Positions 1 to 8,001 of a DNA stretch of 64,000 nucleotides are shown piece by piece. Source of the DNA: Spirochaetota bacterium (lineage in GTDB: Bacteria > Spirochaetota > UBA4802 > UBA5550); NCBI GenBank assembly GCA_017999915.1, contig JAGNKX010000004.1:266023-330022 (forward strand). The letters run 5' to 3'. A program made the position numbers and the translations under genes. Within the stretch, counting starts at the first letter, position 1. Each line of letters starts with the position of its first letter. The notes beneath the pieces were generated by a model. The model was not told the DNA's origin, did no database searches, and saw only the letters and a program-made list of their open reading frames with translations.

Positions 1-67
1 GGTATCAAGTAATTATGAAATCAACTGGATGTACCAAAAGAACGACCCCGCGAGTGGGAGGAAATAA
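1..67 (+). CDS. Phage tail/baseplate protein, 3' end only (gp46-like?)
   Basis: Only the last 21 codons are in the window, read from base 2, ending NDPASGRK and TAA at 65-67. The GGAGG Shine-Dalgarno of the next gene lies inside its last codons, so the two are translationally linked. In Mu-like baseplate operons the gene before the gp47/baseplate J protein is usually a gp46-like protein; that identity is inferred from position alone. Confidence 0.5.
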   Translation, partial: VSSNYEINWMYQKNDPASGRK

Positions 68-70
68 TAT

Positions 71-1198
71 ATGGCTCTTGACAATCCGACATTACAAGAA
101 ATTCAAACCAACATCATAGCCGACATAGAATCAGAGCTCGGACAATCAATTCCACTCTTGGCGAAGGCCGTTTTTAGAATCTTGTCGTACGCTCTCGCCG
201 GGGCCTGGATCATCCTGTATAAATACGGCACCTATCAATTTAATCAGCGATTTCCGCAGCTCGCCTCAGATTACTATCTGGAAATCCTTGGGTGGATAAA
301 GGGCATTACGCGCACGCCCGCGTCTACGTGGGCCGGCCAGCTGTCTGCGATATCGACAACCGGCACCGGGCAGCTCAAGGCCGGGACACAGCTTATCAAT
401 AATAATACCGGCGTTGTATATACCGTTGACACGGCCGTCGCCTTGACAATAGGGACGATATCATTCAGCGCGACTGCGACATCGAGCGGAGAGAGCGGGA
501 GCCTCGAAGTCGGCGAGGTAATCTATTTCGTTTCCCCGCTGGGAGGGGTTAACCAGGAAGCCACAGTGACGGCGGTTACAACGCAAGGTGACGACAAGGA
601 AAACATCGAAGACTACAGGGAGCGGGTAATCAGCGCGTATCATCGGGCCCCGCAGGGTGGCGCCCTTACAGACTATCGTGCTTGGGCGATAGAGGCGCCG
701 CACATCGTATCGGCCTATCCCTACCCTGCCACGACGCCGGGGATCGTCGATGTGTACATCGAGGCCGACGACCAGACAGACGGCATCCCAACATCCGCCG
801 AGATCGCCGCAGCTCTCGAATGTATAACCTATGACCCAATAACCGGGTTACAGACCCGGCGGCCGGTAACGGCCGAGGTGAACGTGCTGGCGATTACCAG
901 AAGCGCCGCCAACGTGACAATTACTGGACTGTCGCCTGATTCCCCGAGCATTCGGGAAGCAATCGCCGCGGCGTTATCACAACAACTGCTTTTAAAGGAG
1001 CCATACATTCAGGGGCTGAGCGCCGAACGACTTAATACGATAACCGTCGCCGAGCTGATATCGGTCGCGCAGACCGCCGTACAGGCATACAGCGCCATAT
1101 TTACCAACATGACATTTCAAGTCAGCGGGACAACATACAGTTTATATACCCTCACCGTCGGAGAAAAAATCAAGCTGGGGATCGTAGCCTATGCATAA
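71..1198 (+). CDS. Baseplate J-like (Mu gp47 family) protein
   Basis: 375 residues, about the usual length for the baseplate J/Mu gp47 family, which forms the baseplate wedge of contractile-tailed phages. The N-terminal part (residues 1-75) has the family's helical region, followed by a beta-rich middle with the tract GTGQLKAGTQLINNNTG around residue 97, where family members carry a similar G-x-A-G-T/D stretch. A helical C-terminal part follows. The start is fixed by GGAGG at 57-61. The last 8 bases overlap the next gene. Confident at family level. Confidence 0.85.
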   Translation: MALDNPTLQEIQTNIIADIESELGQSIPLLAKAVFRILSYALAGAWIILYKYGTYQFNQRFPQLASDYYLEILGWIKGITRTPASTWAGQLSAISTTGTGQLKAGTQLINNNTGVVYTVDTAVALTIGTISFSATATSSGESGSLEVGEVIYFVSPLGGVNQEATVTAVTTQGDDKENIEDYRERVISAYHRAPQGGALTDYRAWAIEAPHIVSAYPYPATTPGIVDVYIEADDQTDGIPTSAEIAAALECITYDPITGLQTRRPVTAEVNVLAITRSAANVTITGLSPDSPSIREAIAAALSQQLLLKEPYIQGLSAERLNTITVAELISVAQTAVQAYSAIFTNMTFQVSGTTYSLYTLTVGEKIKLGIVAYA

Positions 1199-1862
1199 TT
1201 TCTTCGATACATTACGGAAATTATTCCCCTCCGGGAGAGCGTACAGGCTCATCAACGGGTCATCGCACAATAAGCTGATCCGAGCCCTCTCGAAAGAACC
1301 GGAGCGTATCATCGAATTTTATGATGACATATTGAGCGCGGGGATCCCCGACGGCAATCTCCAGTCCGAGGTGTTGCCGGACTGGGAACGGTTCCTCGGC
1401 CTGGTGAGAATATCCGGATTGTCTGACGCGGACCGCAACAACAGAATTAAGGGGCAATATGCCGCTTATGGCGGTCAGGGCCCGGACTACATTCAGAACG
1501 TTCTCCAGGCCGCCGGGTTTCCGGTATATGTGAAGGAAAATATTCCGATTTACGAACCTTCGGCGCATAAGTATGTGTCCCGGCTGGGCTGGATTACTCT
1601 CGGACAGACACGGCTCGGCGCCTACACAACGAGGATCGACCCTCGCAGCAAGACCGGCATTCTTATCGCCGGGAACATCGGCGGCGATTATGACCTGCCC
1701 GCTCTGCCGGAGCGGTTCATTTATATCTTTTTTTTGTGCGGCGCGGCCGGGATAGATCATTTTGTAGACCTTCCCGCGTCGCGTGAATATGATTTCTACA
1801 ACCTTGTGTTGCAGATCAAGCCCGCCCACACCTGGGTGCTGGCTCAAGTAAATTTTGTATAG
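1191..1862 (+). CDS. Mu gp48/YmfQ-like tail protein (DUF2313 family)
   Basis: 223 residues. The N-terminus with LRKLFPSGRAYRL and the stretch DRNNRIKGQYAAYGGQGPDY resemble DUF2313/YmfQ proteins, which follow gp47 in Mu-like baseplate operons and act in tail-tip assembly. It overlaps the baseplate gene by 8 bases and is followed 9 bases later by the tail fibre gene. Residues near 150-220 contain FLCGAAGIDHFVDLPASR and end in a hydrophobic strand (HTWVLAQVNFV), as in family members. Identification rests on length, order and local motifs. Confidence 0.75.
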   Translation: MHNFFDTLRKLFPSGRAYRLINGSSHNKLIRALSKEPERIIEFYDDILSAGIPDGNLQSEVLPDWERFLGLVRISGLSDADRNNRIKGQYAAYGGQGPDYIQNVLQAAGFPVYVKENIPIYEPSAHKYVSRLGWITLGQTRLGAYTTRIDPRSKTGILIAGNIGGDYDLPALPERFIYIFFLCGAAGIDHFVDLPASREYDFYNLVLQIKPAHTWVLAQVNFV

Positions 1863-1871
1863 AGGTAAACA

Positions 1872-3287
1872 ATGAAGGATATATCAACTCTCCCCAATAT
1901 TGATACAGCGACAGCCAACCAGGATCGCGGCGTTATGCGTGACGACATTACTCCCGGAGACGAGCATGGGACCCCGGTCAGACAGGATTATATGAATGAC
2001 CTGTATTACGGCCTGCGAGCTATCATGGCTCACGCGGGTCTCACTCCTGACGGATCGGTCGAAGGCGTTACCGCGTCGCAGGTCAGGCAGGCAATCGACC
2101 GGCTCCTGAACGGATGGCCCACCAGATCGCTGAACAAGAGCGCAGACTACACGATCCTGGACACTGATTATTTTGATACCCTTTTTGTGAACACCACCTC
2201 CGACGATATCGTCATCACCCTGCCCCTGCTCGCCAACAACTACGGGCGCAGCATCAAGATTGTCTATGCGGCGGGGACAACGAATACCGTCACCATACAG
2301 ACCAACACGAGCGATAACGGGAAATTGACGCCCTCCGGCCTGACCAGCATGGTATTATCCAATCCCGGCGATAGCGTCGTTCTCGAAGGGTCGTCACTTG
2401 CTGATAAATGGATTGGCGGGGACTTGCCGCTAAGCCTGGTCCCCAAATGGATCGGGTGTTCAAAGATATCAGAAACAACACGAGGAAGTACTAACCCGAA
2501 TTCCGCCTGTTATCTTAAACAACGAACTATTGCAATTATATCAAATGCAGAACTTGATACATATGCCTGGAATGGAGTTTCTTGGGCAATTGTTGGAAGT
2601 GGTATGGGAATGGGCGGTGCAGGTTATTCAGCGATTACTCGATTGTCAGATTCTCTTGTTGCACTTATTCATACTGCGACTCAAAGCCTTCGGGCCTATT
2701 CGTGGAGCGGTTCAGCATGGTCCCTGGTCGGGTCCGGATTATCGATATCCAATACGAGCTACATGGCCCTCGCCGCCCTTACAAGCACCACGGTTGCATA
2801 TATTGATACTACCAACGAGTCTCTCCGTGTTTACAGTTGGAGCGGTTCAGCATGGTCCCTGGTCGGGTCCGGATTATCAATATCCGGATTAGGCAATGTT
2901 ACCATGACGGCAATAAATCAAACCGATATTGCCCTATATGATTCAACGACTGAAAAACTTAGAACATATCGCTGGAACGGTTCGTCATGGTCATTGGTCG
3001 GTGCCGAAAATACACTCACGGGATATGGCAATTGCGCAATTACAATGATCAATAAAACCGATCTTGTCATTTGCTCGCAAGGAACCGGGTTAGTCCATGT
3101 TTATCGTTGGAATGGATCGGCATGGGTTTTTCATAATACCATATATTCAGGAACAATAAATACTCCAGATATATGCACCTGTGGCGACATGGAAATTATG
3201 GTAAAATTAAGCGTGAGTGTTGATACGATTACGCATTTACGTTTGACCCCATCATTTATAGATTCTCCGCGTTCGATTTCAATATAA
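1872..3287 (+). CDS. Tail fibre protein with beta-propeller-like repeats
   Basis: 471 residues. Residues 1-80 carry a tail-fibre-type N-terminus (GVMRDDITPGDEHGTPVRQD, then a helical segment) likely to dock on the baseplate. From about residue 210 to 450 there are five imperfect repeats of about 45 residues, each with a [SN]GSxW core such as SWSGSAWSLVGSG, alternating with hydrophobic strands; this spacing suits blades of a beta-propeller. Two repeats are still identical over 41 bp of DNA, so duplication or recombination was recent. The second half is less GC-rich than the first. Likely a receptor-binding fibre; the receptor is unknown. Confidence 0.7.
   Translation: MKDISTLPNIDTATANQDRGVMRDDITPGDEHGTPVRQDYMNDLYYGLRAIMAHAGLTPDGSVEGVTASQVRQAIDRLLNGWPTRSLNKSADYTILDTDYFDTLFVNTTSDDIVITLPLLANNYGRSIKIVYAAGTTNTVTIQTNTSDNGKLTPSGLTSMVLSNPGDSVVLEGSSLADKWIGGDLPLSLVPKWIGCSKISETTRGSTNPNSACYLKQRTIAIISNAELDTYAWNGVSWAIVGSGMGMGGAGYSAITRLSDSLVALIHTATQSLRAYSWSGSAWSLVGSGLSISNTSYMALAALTSTTVAYIDTTNESLRVYSWSGSAWSLVGSGLSISGLGNVTMTAINQTDIALYDSTTEKLRTYRWNGSSWSLVGAENTLTGYGNCAITMINKTDLVICSQGTGLVHVYRWNGSAWVFHNTIYSGTINTPDICTCGDMEIMVKLSVSVDTITHLRLTPSFIDSPRSISI
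2703..2878 (+). repeat. 41-bp direct repeat inside the tail fibre gene
   Basis: Bases 2703-2743 and 2838-2878 are identical, 135 bp (45 codons) apart, encoding the WSGSAWSLVGSGLS core of two neighbouring repeats. More diverged copies at about 2570, 2970 and 3110 encode WNGVSW, WNGSSW and WNGSAW. Exact identity at DNA level points to recent copying or ongoing recombination between blades. Confidence 0.95.
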
Positions 3288-3303
3288 GAGGAGCCGTCAT
3301 GAA

Positions 3304-3639
3304 ATGGAAAGCATTATTACTCTCATTACTAATTACAGCGGTAGCATGCAATCTCTTTTTCTTGCACAGACAGCGACAAATATCACGCTCTTTTTCGGTG
3401 TCGCTGGTGCAATATACAAGGTCCTCAAGGATAAAATCGACGATTCAAAAACCGCCCTTAAAGAGCAATACTCCGACATGGCGGTCCAGTTCAGCAAGGA
3501 TGTACTGACGCTCACGAATATTATTTGCGACGTGAACGATGAATCAAAAGAGCAGACGGGGAATATCATAAGGAACATGAAGGACATCGAGGCAATACAG
3601 GCAGAATGCAAGAGGCGGCTTGATGACAAAACTAAGTGA
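3304..3639 (+). CDS. Small membrane protein with coiled coil (spanin-like?)
   Basis: 111 residues: one N-terminal membrane segment (about residues 22-42, LAQTATNITLFFGVAGAIY) followed by a charged, probably coiled-coil domain (DKIDDSKTALKEQ and onward). This is the layout of inner-membrane spanins and of some phage small membrane proteins, but no family motif is visible. A second start, ATG at 3299, opens a different 69-codon frame inside this gene whose N-terminus looks like a lipoprotein signal. GAGGAG at 3288-3293 could serve either start. It overlaps the following gene by 17 bases. Confidence 0.65.
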   Translation: MESIITLITNYSGSMQSLFLAQTATNITLFFGVAGAIYKVLKDKIDDSKTALKEQYSDMAVQFSKDVLTLTNIICDVNDESKEQTGNIIRNMKDIEAIQAECKRRLDDKTK

Positions 3640-3829
3640 ATACAGCAAAGAAGAAATCGAAGTGTTCCTCCATCTCCGCGAGCGGATATGCCCCATGAAG
3701 TGCGGGGACAGGGACCTGGATTGCAAGGATGATCTGTGCCTGTCGATCATTGAAGACTTGATGCGCCATATCATGCGGCATGGCCGTATCATACAAAGTT
3801 CAAATAGGAGGCTTGACTATGGTTGCTGA
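3623..3829 (+). CDS. Small hypothetical phage protein with four cysteines
   Basis: 68 residues from the ATG at 3623 (an in-frame TTG lies directly before it); AGAGG sits upstream inside the preceding gene. It has an acidic N-terminal helix and then CPMKCGDRDLDCKDDLC, a compact four-Cys arrangement that could bind a metal or form disulfides. No family is recognised. It overlaps the genes on both sides by about 10-20 bases, as real members of this packed tail operon do. Confidence 0.55.
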   Translation: MTKLSEYSKEEIEVFLHLRERICPMKCGDRDLDCKDDLCLSIIEDLMRHIMRHGRIIQSSNRRLDYGC

Positions 3830-3986
3830 GATGATGGCTTTTAATGATTCAGAGCGGACGATATTCCAGAGGATCATGGACGGTGTGAAGGACACACACA
3901 AAAAGTTATATAACGACGACTTTATCCCCGACGTGGAATGCCTCAGGAAAGGCGTTGAATTGACGAAGGTGATAGCGGGGAAATAA
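3819..3986 (+). CDS. Small hypothetical phage protein
   Basis: 55 residues starting MVAEMMAFND; the start is chosen because AGGAGG (about 3807-3812) lies 6-7 bases upstream, whereas an in-frame ATG at 3780 has no such site. Soluble, helical, no known motif. It overlaps the preceding gene by 11 bases and its stop codon directly abuts the GTG start of the next gene, so the three are co-translated. Confidence 0.55.
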   Translation: MVAEMMAFNDSERTIFQRIMDGVKDTHKKLYNDDFIPDVECLRKGVELTKVIAGK

Positions 3987-4958
3987 GTGGCTGCAATTGT
4001 TATATTAAAAGACGATAGCAACCCGTGGGGGAAAACGACTCCAGGGCAATTCGTCGATGTGGCTGTCGGTTTGGAAACACTGCGGATGATCTATGCTAAT
4101 AATCAATCAAGCGTAACATTCCCCCATGGCGTGGCGGATGCTTCGACGCAAACCCTCACCCGAAAGATGTTCATGCAGGAAACGGACTTCACTAATTCCA
4201 TGGCCGTCCAGGTATTGCAATGGGCCTATGGCCAAGGGAAATTCAGTTCCACCGTTGGCGACCACAACGGCCTTTCCACTGCCACGGTAAAATATGGTGG
4301 TCAGGAGCTCATCGACCTCGACGCCGGGGACGGTGATTACGGAGTTGGCATATCATATAGTGCCGGCGTGTTCGCCGTCAAGACAGGATATGGGAATAAG
4401 CCCCTGGTCATGGTGTCATGGTACGGAGCGGTCATGCTCTGTAACTGGCTTACCGAGATGACGGACGGAAGCACTGCCAACTGCGTCTACTCTGGCATCG
4501 ACACGACCTGGCTGGCCGATGAAACCGTGACGGATCTCACCAAGACTGGCTACCGGTTGCCAACCAGAATAGAGTACTGGTACTGCGCCCGGTATCGCGG
4601 AAATGACAGCACGAATACCGTGTCCGGGTACACCTCGCCATATTTCACGCAGGGCGACAGTGCGAGTGGGGCGACCGCTGACTATAACAACTCCACCGCA
4701 ACCGCTGCCGTGGCGGTGTACGGAACGTCCGCTCTTGCAGATGTGAAAAGCAAGACCGCAAACGCACTCGGCCTCTACGACATGACCGGCAACGTGTGGA
4801 AGTGGCTGGAAAACTATAGCGGGAACGGTGCCTATGACGTTGGATCATGCTGGGAGCGTGCCGCCGATCAATACCTTGAGATCGGCGTGGACGCCAGTAG
4901 TAACGCCTGCAATTACCCGGCGTGGGACGTTGGCTTCCGCATGGCGAGGACTCAATAA
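3987..4958 (+). CDS. Formylglycine-generating-enzyme-fold (SUMF1-like) tail protein
   Basis: 323 residues with a GTG start immediately after the previous stop. Seen motifs of the FGE-sulfatase/C-type-lectin-like fold: MQETDFTNSMAVQVLQWA near 65, VSWYGAVMLCNWLTEM near 140, YRLPTRIEYWYCAR near 190, the signature GLYDMTGNVWKWLEN near 265, and a C-terminal GFRMAR. In phages this fold usually serves as a displayed receptor-binding domain rather than an enzyme. The variable-looking 40 residues before GFRMAR sit where diversity-generating retroelements mutate such proteins. No reverse transcriptase is in this window. Neighbours are all tail genes. Confidence 0.8.
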   Translation: MAAIVILKDDSNPWGKTTPGQFVDVAVGLETLRMIYANNQSSVTFPHGVADASTQTLTRKMFMQETDFTNSMAVQVLQWAYGQGKFSSTVGDHNGLSTATVKYGGQELIDLDAGDGDYGVGISYSAGVFAVKTGYGNKPLVMVSWYGAVMLCNWLTEMTDGSTANCVYSGIDTTWLADETVTDLTKTGYRLPTRIEYWYCARYRGNDSTNTVSGYTSPYFTQGDSASGATADYNNSTATAAVAVYGTSALADVKSKTANALGLYDMTGNVWKWLENYSGNGAYDVGSCWERAADQYLEIGVDASSNACNYPAWDVGFRMARTQ

Positions 4959-5650
4959 TGGCGGCATCAGTTGTCAAAAAAGCGCCTTCAGGATCATCAC
5001 TGAGCGGAGGCGGGGCCGGAACCAGCACGACCGCCCTTGCGTTCGGGTCTGCTGTAACCGCTGGAAATCTCATTGTCGTCGTTCTCCAAAGATGGCGTGA
5101 GGCTTCGGGAACTCTCGCGGCGGCTACCATCAGTGACGGCGCGGGAAATACCTGGTACAAAGATGCTGAATCGATCAACACCCGTGACGGCGTTACCATC
5201 TGGCACTGTTACGCAAATTCATCCGTGGCGATGAGCATAACCGCCGCTTTCTCCGACTCGGCTTATTGGTGCATATCGGCCTATGAGGTATCCGGGATTG
5301 CCGCGGGCCTGACAGCCGGGGCATCTGGAAATAATACCGGGTCCGGATCGTCAACGTCACCGAGCGCCGGCGCCGTGTCCCCATCGGGAACTTGTTTTTA
5401 CATTGGCGGGGTTGAGTTCGACGCTGCTGTCACTTGCACTGAAGCGTCAGGCTGGACCCTCGGCGGAGAGGATGAATCGTGGACCTATGCGGCAGGGGCG
5501 GTTGAATACAGAACCGGTTCAGGAAGCCAGACCGCATCATGGACCCTTGGTACATCGTCAAAATGGGCGGCGGCTGTCGTGGCCTATGCGGAAGCGGCAA
5601 GCGCAACCTACGGATGGCTCAACAGAAATTTCTTGTGGGGTAACTACTGA
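4958..5650 (+). CDS. Tail-associated beta-rich protein, unknown
   Basis: 230 residues starting MAASVVKKAPSG at the ATG that overlaps the previous stop (TAATG). The protein is Gly/Ser/Thr/Ala-rich, almost wholly predicted beta, with a low-complexity linker GNNTGSGSSTSPSAGAVSPS near residue 125, typical of phage tail appendage or adhesin domains. No enzyme motif. Its stop overlaps the next ATG by one base, so it belongs to the tail operon. Function beyond 'virion surface protein' cannot be read. Confidence 0.6.
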   Translation: MAASVVKKAPSGSSLSGGGAGTSTTALAFGSAVTAGNLIVVVLQRWREASGTLAAATISDGAGNTWYKDAESINTRDGVTIWHCYANSSVAMSITAAFSDSAYWCISAYEVSGIAAGLTAGASGNNTGSGSSTSPSAGAVSPSGTCFYIGGVEFDAAVTCTEASGWTLGGEDESWTYAAGAVEYRTGSGSQTASWTLGTSSKWAAAVVAYAEAASATYGWLNRNFLWGNY

Positions 5651-6450
5651 TGATAGATTTCATAATCAAAAAGGGTTCGACTTCCGTTATCCTCCCCGTG
5701 TCGCTGTATGATTCATCCAGCACGACCGGGGGAAAGTTATCCGGGCTCGTATATAACTCATCGGGGCTGACCGCCTATTATAATCGAATGGGGGCGAGCG
5801 GATCGGCCGTGGCTATCACGCTGGCAACTGCCACAAAGGGAACATGGGCAACGGGCGGTTTTGTAGCCATCGACGGAACCAATATGCCAGGTGACTATGA
5901 GCTGCACATTCCCAACGCCGCATTGGAAAGCGGGGCAAACCATGTATTGATACAAATAAAAGGCGCGTCAAACCTGGCCCCAAAAAACATTCTTATCAAA
6001 CTGGTCGATAACGAAGAAAAAGACACATACGATATTGTAAATCACGCCAATTATGGCAACGCTCAACTTGTCAGATCGACCACGCCGGCCAACACCCTTG
6101 ATGTATCAAGTACAGGAGAGGCGGGACTCGATTTTGCAAACATCAAAGACGCGGCGAGCGCAAAAACGTTGAATAATATCACCATCCCGACCGTTACCAC
6201 TGTAACCGATGCCGTGGGGGTGAGCGCGATGGCTGACGCCGTACTGGATGAGGTTGTGGAGGGGACGCTCACTCTTAGACATATGATGAGGATTTTCGAG
6301 GCCGCCCTCGCCGGGAAACTCACGATAACCGATAATGGAACGACATATACATTCGCTTTCCGCGATGTGGCAGACTCAAAGGATCGAATTAGCGTCACGG
6401 TTAATAAAACATCGAAAAATAGAACAGCGGTAACTGTGGACGGGGCATAG
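5650..6450 (+). CDS. Tail appendage protein (BppU-like N-terminus?)
   Basis: 266 residues; the start overlaps the previous stop (TGATG). Residues 1-120 form a beta domain with MPGDYELHIPNAAL, a pattern seen in many phage appendage proteins with an immunoglobulin-like or BppU-like N-terminal fold. A helical middle (residues 155-215, with SAMADAVLDEVVEGTLTLR) is followed by a beta C-terminus with ITDNGTTYTFAF and RISVTVNKTSKNRTAVTVDG. Probably a baseplate or tail-tip appendage. Family assignment is tentative. Confidence 0.55.
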   Translation: MIDFIIKKGSTSVILPVSLYDSSSTTGGKLSGLVYNSSGLTAYYNRMGASGSAVAITLATATKGTWATGGFVAIDGTNMPGDYELHIPNAALESGANHVLIQIKGASNLAPKNILIKLVDNEEKDTYDIVNHANYGNAQLVRSTTPANTLDVSSTGEAGLDFANIKDAASAKTLNNITIPTVTTVTDAVGVSAMADAVLDEVVEGTLTLRHMMRIFEAALAGKLTITDNGTTYTFAFRDVADSKDRISVTVNKTSKNRTAVTVDGA

Positions 6451-6451
6451 G

Positions 6452-7192
6452 ATGAATTATTTTTCAAATCATTTTCCGTCCGACTTTTGGGGCGGGGGTT
6501 ACTTCGGGGCCGATGATTCAACGGTGATAAATCAATCCGCGGCGATACTTTCCGTGAGTGGAATGGCTATGACGCGATCTCTATTTCTCCCCCGGTCAGC
6601 GACGATGATTTCCACGTCCAGAATGTCCGGCGCGTCATCCCTGCTCCTGCAGCAATCGGCCGCGTTCCTGTCCCGGTCTGCCATGGCAGCCGCCCAGGTC
6701 CTCAGATTGCCGGTCTCCGCCGTGATCCGTTCGGTCTCAGGTATGGCGTCCACCGCGTCCCTTCGGTTGCAGCGGACAGCGGAATTTCTGTCACGTTCCG
6801 GAGTATCGGCGAGCGTTTCCCTCGGCCTGCAGCAATCGGTGGTGTTCCGTTCGGTTTCCGGTTTCTCCGCCATTCTCGGAAACGTGCTGTCTCAGGCCGC
6901 GGTATTCCTCTCTCGCTCGGGATTTGCGGAAACGCCCTCGTTATGGCTCAGGCAATCAGCCGTGTTCAGATCGGTTTCAGGGATGAGGTCGTCGGTCACT
7001 TTCCTGTTGTCGGCGGTATTCCGTTCGATATCTGGTTTCGCGGCGGCCCTGGCCTCGGACAAGGGGAAATTTAAGCTCTATGCAAAAATCAGGAATGCTT
7101 CGCGCCTGAGCGCGGAGATCCATAATTCATCGGAATTATCGGCGCAGATAAAAAATAATTCCCGGCTTACCGGGGAAATCAAAATCAAATAG
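6452..7192 (+). CDS. Tandem-repeat phage protein (SVSGM repeats)
   Basis: 246 residues. From about residue 27 to 205 the protein is built of around 17 short alternating units of 9-12 residues such as QSAVFRSVSGM, QSAAFLSRSAM and STASLRLQRTA, giving a regular hydrophobic/Ser-Gly pattern. The last 45 residues switch to KIRNASRLSAEIHNSSELSAQI, another repeat with a period of about 10. Regular short repeats suggest a fibrous beta structure (a shaft or solenoid). No family is recognised. It follows the preceding stop with one base between. Confidence 0.6.
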   Translation: MNYFSNHFPSDFWGGGYFGADDSTVINQSAAILSVSGMAMTRSLFLPRSATMISTSRMSGASSLLLQQSAAFLSRSAMAAAQVLRLPVSAVIRSVSGMASTASLRLQRTAEFLSRSGVSASVSLGLQQSVVFRSVSGFSAILGNVLSQAAVFLSRSGFAETPSLWLRQSAVFRSVSGMRSSVTFLLSAVFRSISGFAAALASDKGKFKLYAKIRNASRLSAEIHNSSELSAQIKNNSRLTGEIKIK

Positions 7193-7202
7193 GAGCACTA
7201 CA

Positions 7203-7610
7203 ATGGCACAAGGCGGCATGACACGATATTTACACAGGGAGCTGTTGGACCACGTCCTCGGGGTTGGGGCTTATTCTCCACCCTCGGCGCGGTATCTGGC
7301 ATTATTCACGGTTGCCCCGTCGAGCACCGGGGGCGGAACTGAATGCGCGGATGCGAACTATGCACGGCAGAGCATAGGCACGTTCAACGCGGCGACTGAC
7401 GCGGACCCCGCTGCCGGCACGAACAACGCGGCGGTCACATTCCCGGCAATGGCGGCGTCACAGACGATTGTAGCGGTCGGGATATTCGACGCGCTCACCG
7501 GCGGGAACCTGCTCTTCTGGGTGCTGGCGTCGTTCACCGCGGGCGTTGGGGTACAGGTGCAATTCGCGGCCGGGAACCTGTCCTGTCAGCTCACCTATTC
7601 GCCGTCGTAA
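7203..7610 (+). CDS. Phage virion-associated protein, unknown
   Basis: 135 residues with GGAGCAC upstream of the ATG. It begins MAQGGMTRYLHRELLDHVLG, then the stretch ARYLALFTVAPSSTGGGTEC, which I recognise as common in short phage tail-region proteins of unknown function. The second half is Ala/Gly/Phe/Val-rich beta sequence. An internal ATG at 7218 could also start it. Located between tail appendage genes and the lysis cassette. Confidence 0.6.
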   Translation: MAQGGMTRYLHRELLDHVLGVGAYSPPSARYLALFTVAPSSTGGGTECADANYARQSIGTFNAATDADPAAGTNNAAVTFPAMAASQTIVAVGIFDALTGGNLLFWVLASFTAGVGVQVQFAAGNLSCQLTYSPS

Positions 7611-7619
7611 GAGGTTATT

Positions 7620-7991
7620 ATGGTTATCAAAAAGCGCAACCATACGGAGTGGGAGGTCGGGCCGGTCCTGAAGGCTGACGGAAGCCCGGCCAATCTCTCC
7701 GATTATAACGCAATCATCTACCAGGTGAAGGCGAAGCCGGAGGACACGACGGTGATCATTTCCGCTACCCTTGCGGCGAGTGAGATTGCAATCAATAAAC
7801 CGGAAACTGGCTGGATCACGATCACTCTCACCACAGCGAAAACGACGCTTCTCACGGCGAACAGGAAATTGCACCACGCCGTGAAGTTCATCGCCGGGAC
7901 CGAGGAATACGAAACCGAGCTGACCGACGAGGAAGGGTTCGATGCGGAACATCTGGAAGTGAAACAGCACGTGATAACACCGGCACCATAG
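7620..7991 (+). CDS. Small beta-domain tail protein
   Basis: 123 residues, start preceded by GAGG at 7611-7614. It begins with lysines and a short beta domain (NHTEWEVGPVLKADGSP), continues with ITLTTAKTTLLTANRKLHHAV and ends acidic. This pattern of a single immunoglobulin-like domain resembles the N-terminal domains of BppU-type proteins and other phage polymer-binding adaptors. Family assignment is tentative. Confidence 0.5.
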   Translation: MVIKKRNHTEWEVGPVLKADGSPANLSDYNAIIYQVKAKPEDTTVIISATLAASEIAINKPETGWITITLTTAKTTLLTANRKLHHAVKFIAGTEEYETELTDEEGFDAEHLEVKQHVITPAP

Positions 7992-8001
7992 GGAGAATGC
8001 C

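Noticed and set aside
4800..4958. Complete diversity-generating retroelement
   Set aside because: No reverse transcriptase (YxDD) frame and no second copy of the putative variable segment in this window.
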